Shown piece by piece: positions 25,702 to 26,036 of a DNA stretch of 26,036 nucleotides. The DNA is from JAJPJX01 sp964568355. GTDB taxonomy: Bacteria > Acidobacteriota > Terriglobia > Bryobacterales > Bryobacteraceae. The stretch covers positions 1 to 26,036 of the forward strand of contig CAZMRK010000443.1 in NCBI GenBank assembly GCA_964568355.1. Direction: 5' to 3'. Every line of letters starts with the position of its first letter. Positions within the stretch are counted from its first letter, which is position 1. The translations under genes were made by a program, and so were the position numbers. The notes under the pieces were generated by a model, which worked only from the letters and a program-made list of their open reading frames with translations, searched no databases and had not been told where the DNA came from.

Positions 25702-25710
25702 ATCATAGCA
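25702..25710 (-). promoter_or_regulatory. Extended -10 promoter of the DUF4920 gene (leaderless)
   Basis: On the minus strand TGC-TATGAT (25710-25702) is a TGn-extended -10 with 5 of 6 bases matching TATAAT. Six nt separate it from the ATG, placing the expected +1 on the A of the start codon. The -35 is not recognisable, as is usual for extended -10 promoters. Confidence 0.5.
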
Positions 25711-25767
25711 GTTCCGCTTCTAAAAATTCCCGAGAACAACAGCCGCCCGGCGGCGCAGTCATTTTAG

Positions 25768-25784
25768 TTGCAATCGAATTGCAA
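25768..25784. promoter_or_regulatory. Operator-like palindrome upstream of a promoter
   Basis: TTGCAAT (25768-25774) and ATTGCAA (25778-25784) are exact reverse complements around CGA. The centre lies 16 nt upstream of the -35 of the plus-strand promoter, a common site for an activator or repressor dimer. The 7-3-7 geometry is in the size range of helix-turn-helix or Fur-superfamily sites; the protein cannot be named. Confidence 0.55.
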
Positions 25785-25791
25785 AAAATCG

Positions 25792-25820
25792 TTGACATAA
25801 GAATTCGCATCCCTTAATCT
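25792..25820 (+). promoter_or_regulatory. Promoter reading off the right edge
   Basis: TTGACA (25792-25797), 17-nt spacer, TAATCT (25815-25820), which keeps the key T, A and final T of a -10. No coding region follows inside the window, so the transcript has an untranslated 5' part of at least 190 nt or is non-coding. Confidence 0.5.
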
Positions 25821-26036
25821 GAAGCAGTTAAGCCTGTTCTGGACAATCGCCGCGGTGCGGCACTTTTGCCGTTCCCGGCCGGGTTTTGGAATCCGAAGGC
25901 TTTCGTAACGGGTAGGACGAACTTTTCGGGCACTTTTGGCGAGGGACCGGACGGTTCGGGCACGACACGCCCGGAGGGTAGCGGTGTCGGCGGCTGCCAA
26001 ACGGCCGCAATCCGCTGGTCCGGTGACTGACTCCAG

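Larger units (their letters stand above)
25696..26036. other. Gene-free right edge with promoter, palindrome and hairpin-rich sequence
   Basis: 341 bp with no supported reading frame. It holds the DUF4920 promoter (minus), a TTGCAAT-N3-ATTGCAA palindrome and a plus-strand promoter. About 210 nt of hairpin-forming sequence then run to the edge: CGGCA/TGCCG near 25858-25871, CCCGGCCGGG followed by TTTT at 25874-25887, and CGGGC/GCCCG further on. GGCACTTTTG occurs twice, at 25859-25868 and 25929-25938. It may be a long leader or a structured RNA. Confidence 0.5.

Noticed and set aside
25945..25975. A fourth copy of the dispersed repeat (GGGACCGGACGGTTCGGGC looks like its left end)
   Set aside because: Similarity ends after about 15 nt and none of the inner blocks (GCTTGCTTACGCGCG, CAAGCGGA) follow.
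25840..26036. Possible RNase P RNA (GGACAATCGCCGC resembles the 5' part of bacterial type A)
   Set aside because: The obligatory GAGGAAAGTCC segment is absent from the following 190 nt, so the resemblance is probably accidental unless a very large P3 insertion exists.

Overview
The window is about 60% GC bacterial chromosome with long genes on both strands. The gene mix is two very large TonB-dependent receptors with an N-terminal carboxypeptidase-regulatory-like domain, a PSD1/DUF1549/DUF1553 cytochrome gene paired with a DUF1501 gene, an arylsulfatase, sialidase-like propellers and a GH99-like glycosidase. This is the signature of a polymer-degrading soil Acidobacteriota, most likely of the Solibacter/Bryobacter type; Planctomycetota or Verrucomicrobiota share the PSD1/DUF1501 pair but rarely these Oar-like receptors. 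The placement is inference from gene content, with no marker gene in view.

Layout. 63-1277 (+): cyclopropane-fatty-acid-synthase-like methyltransferase. 1445-2938 and 2984-4534 (-): a secreted GH32-like propeller protein downstream of a PhoD-type phosphatase. 4663-5154 (+): exported histidine phosphatase, divergent from PhoD. 5180-5902 (-): GntR/FCD regulator, divergent from 6187-9552 (+), TonB-dependent receptor 1. Receptor 1 is followed by 9607-11037 (+), an unrecognised exported protein, and 11177-12340 (+), a monomeric sarcosine-oxidase-like flavoenzyme. 12372-13553 (-): exported Asp-box (sialidase-like) protein. 14024-15484 (+): Tat-exported arylsulfatase. 15502-16881 and 16892-19954 (-): DUF1501 and PSD1 cytochrome operon. 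20146-23724 (-): TonB-dependent receptor 2, divergent from 23885-24967 (+), a GH99-like glycosidase. 25246-25695 (-): small exported DUF4920 protein. 25696-26036 holds no recognisable gene but has a promoter, a sharp palindrome and hairpin-rich sequence running off the edge.

How it may work together (inference): nearly every product is exported, and five carry twin-arginine signals. Phosphatases, a sulfatase, sialidase-like propellers and an endo-mannosidase-like enzyme could strip glycans or phospho-/sulfo-esters, with two TonB receptors importing the products. The GntR regulator probably controls receptor 1, whose promoter (TTGACA, 17 nt, GATAAT) contains a GT-N3-AC site in its spacer.

The most unusual non-coding signal is a short dispersed repeat (about 90 bp, termini GACCG...CGGTC, internal inverted repeat TCCGCTTG...CAAGCGGA) present three times, at about 11044, 13808 and 25151. 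One copy is flanked by a perfect 14-nt direct repeat, and two copies supply or abut the stop codon of a neighbouring gene. It looks like a non-autonomous mobile or REP/MITE-like element. No tRNA, rRNA, CRISPR array, transposase or phage gene was seen.
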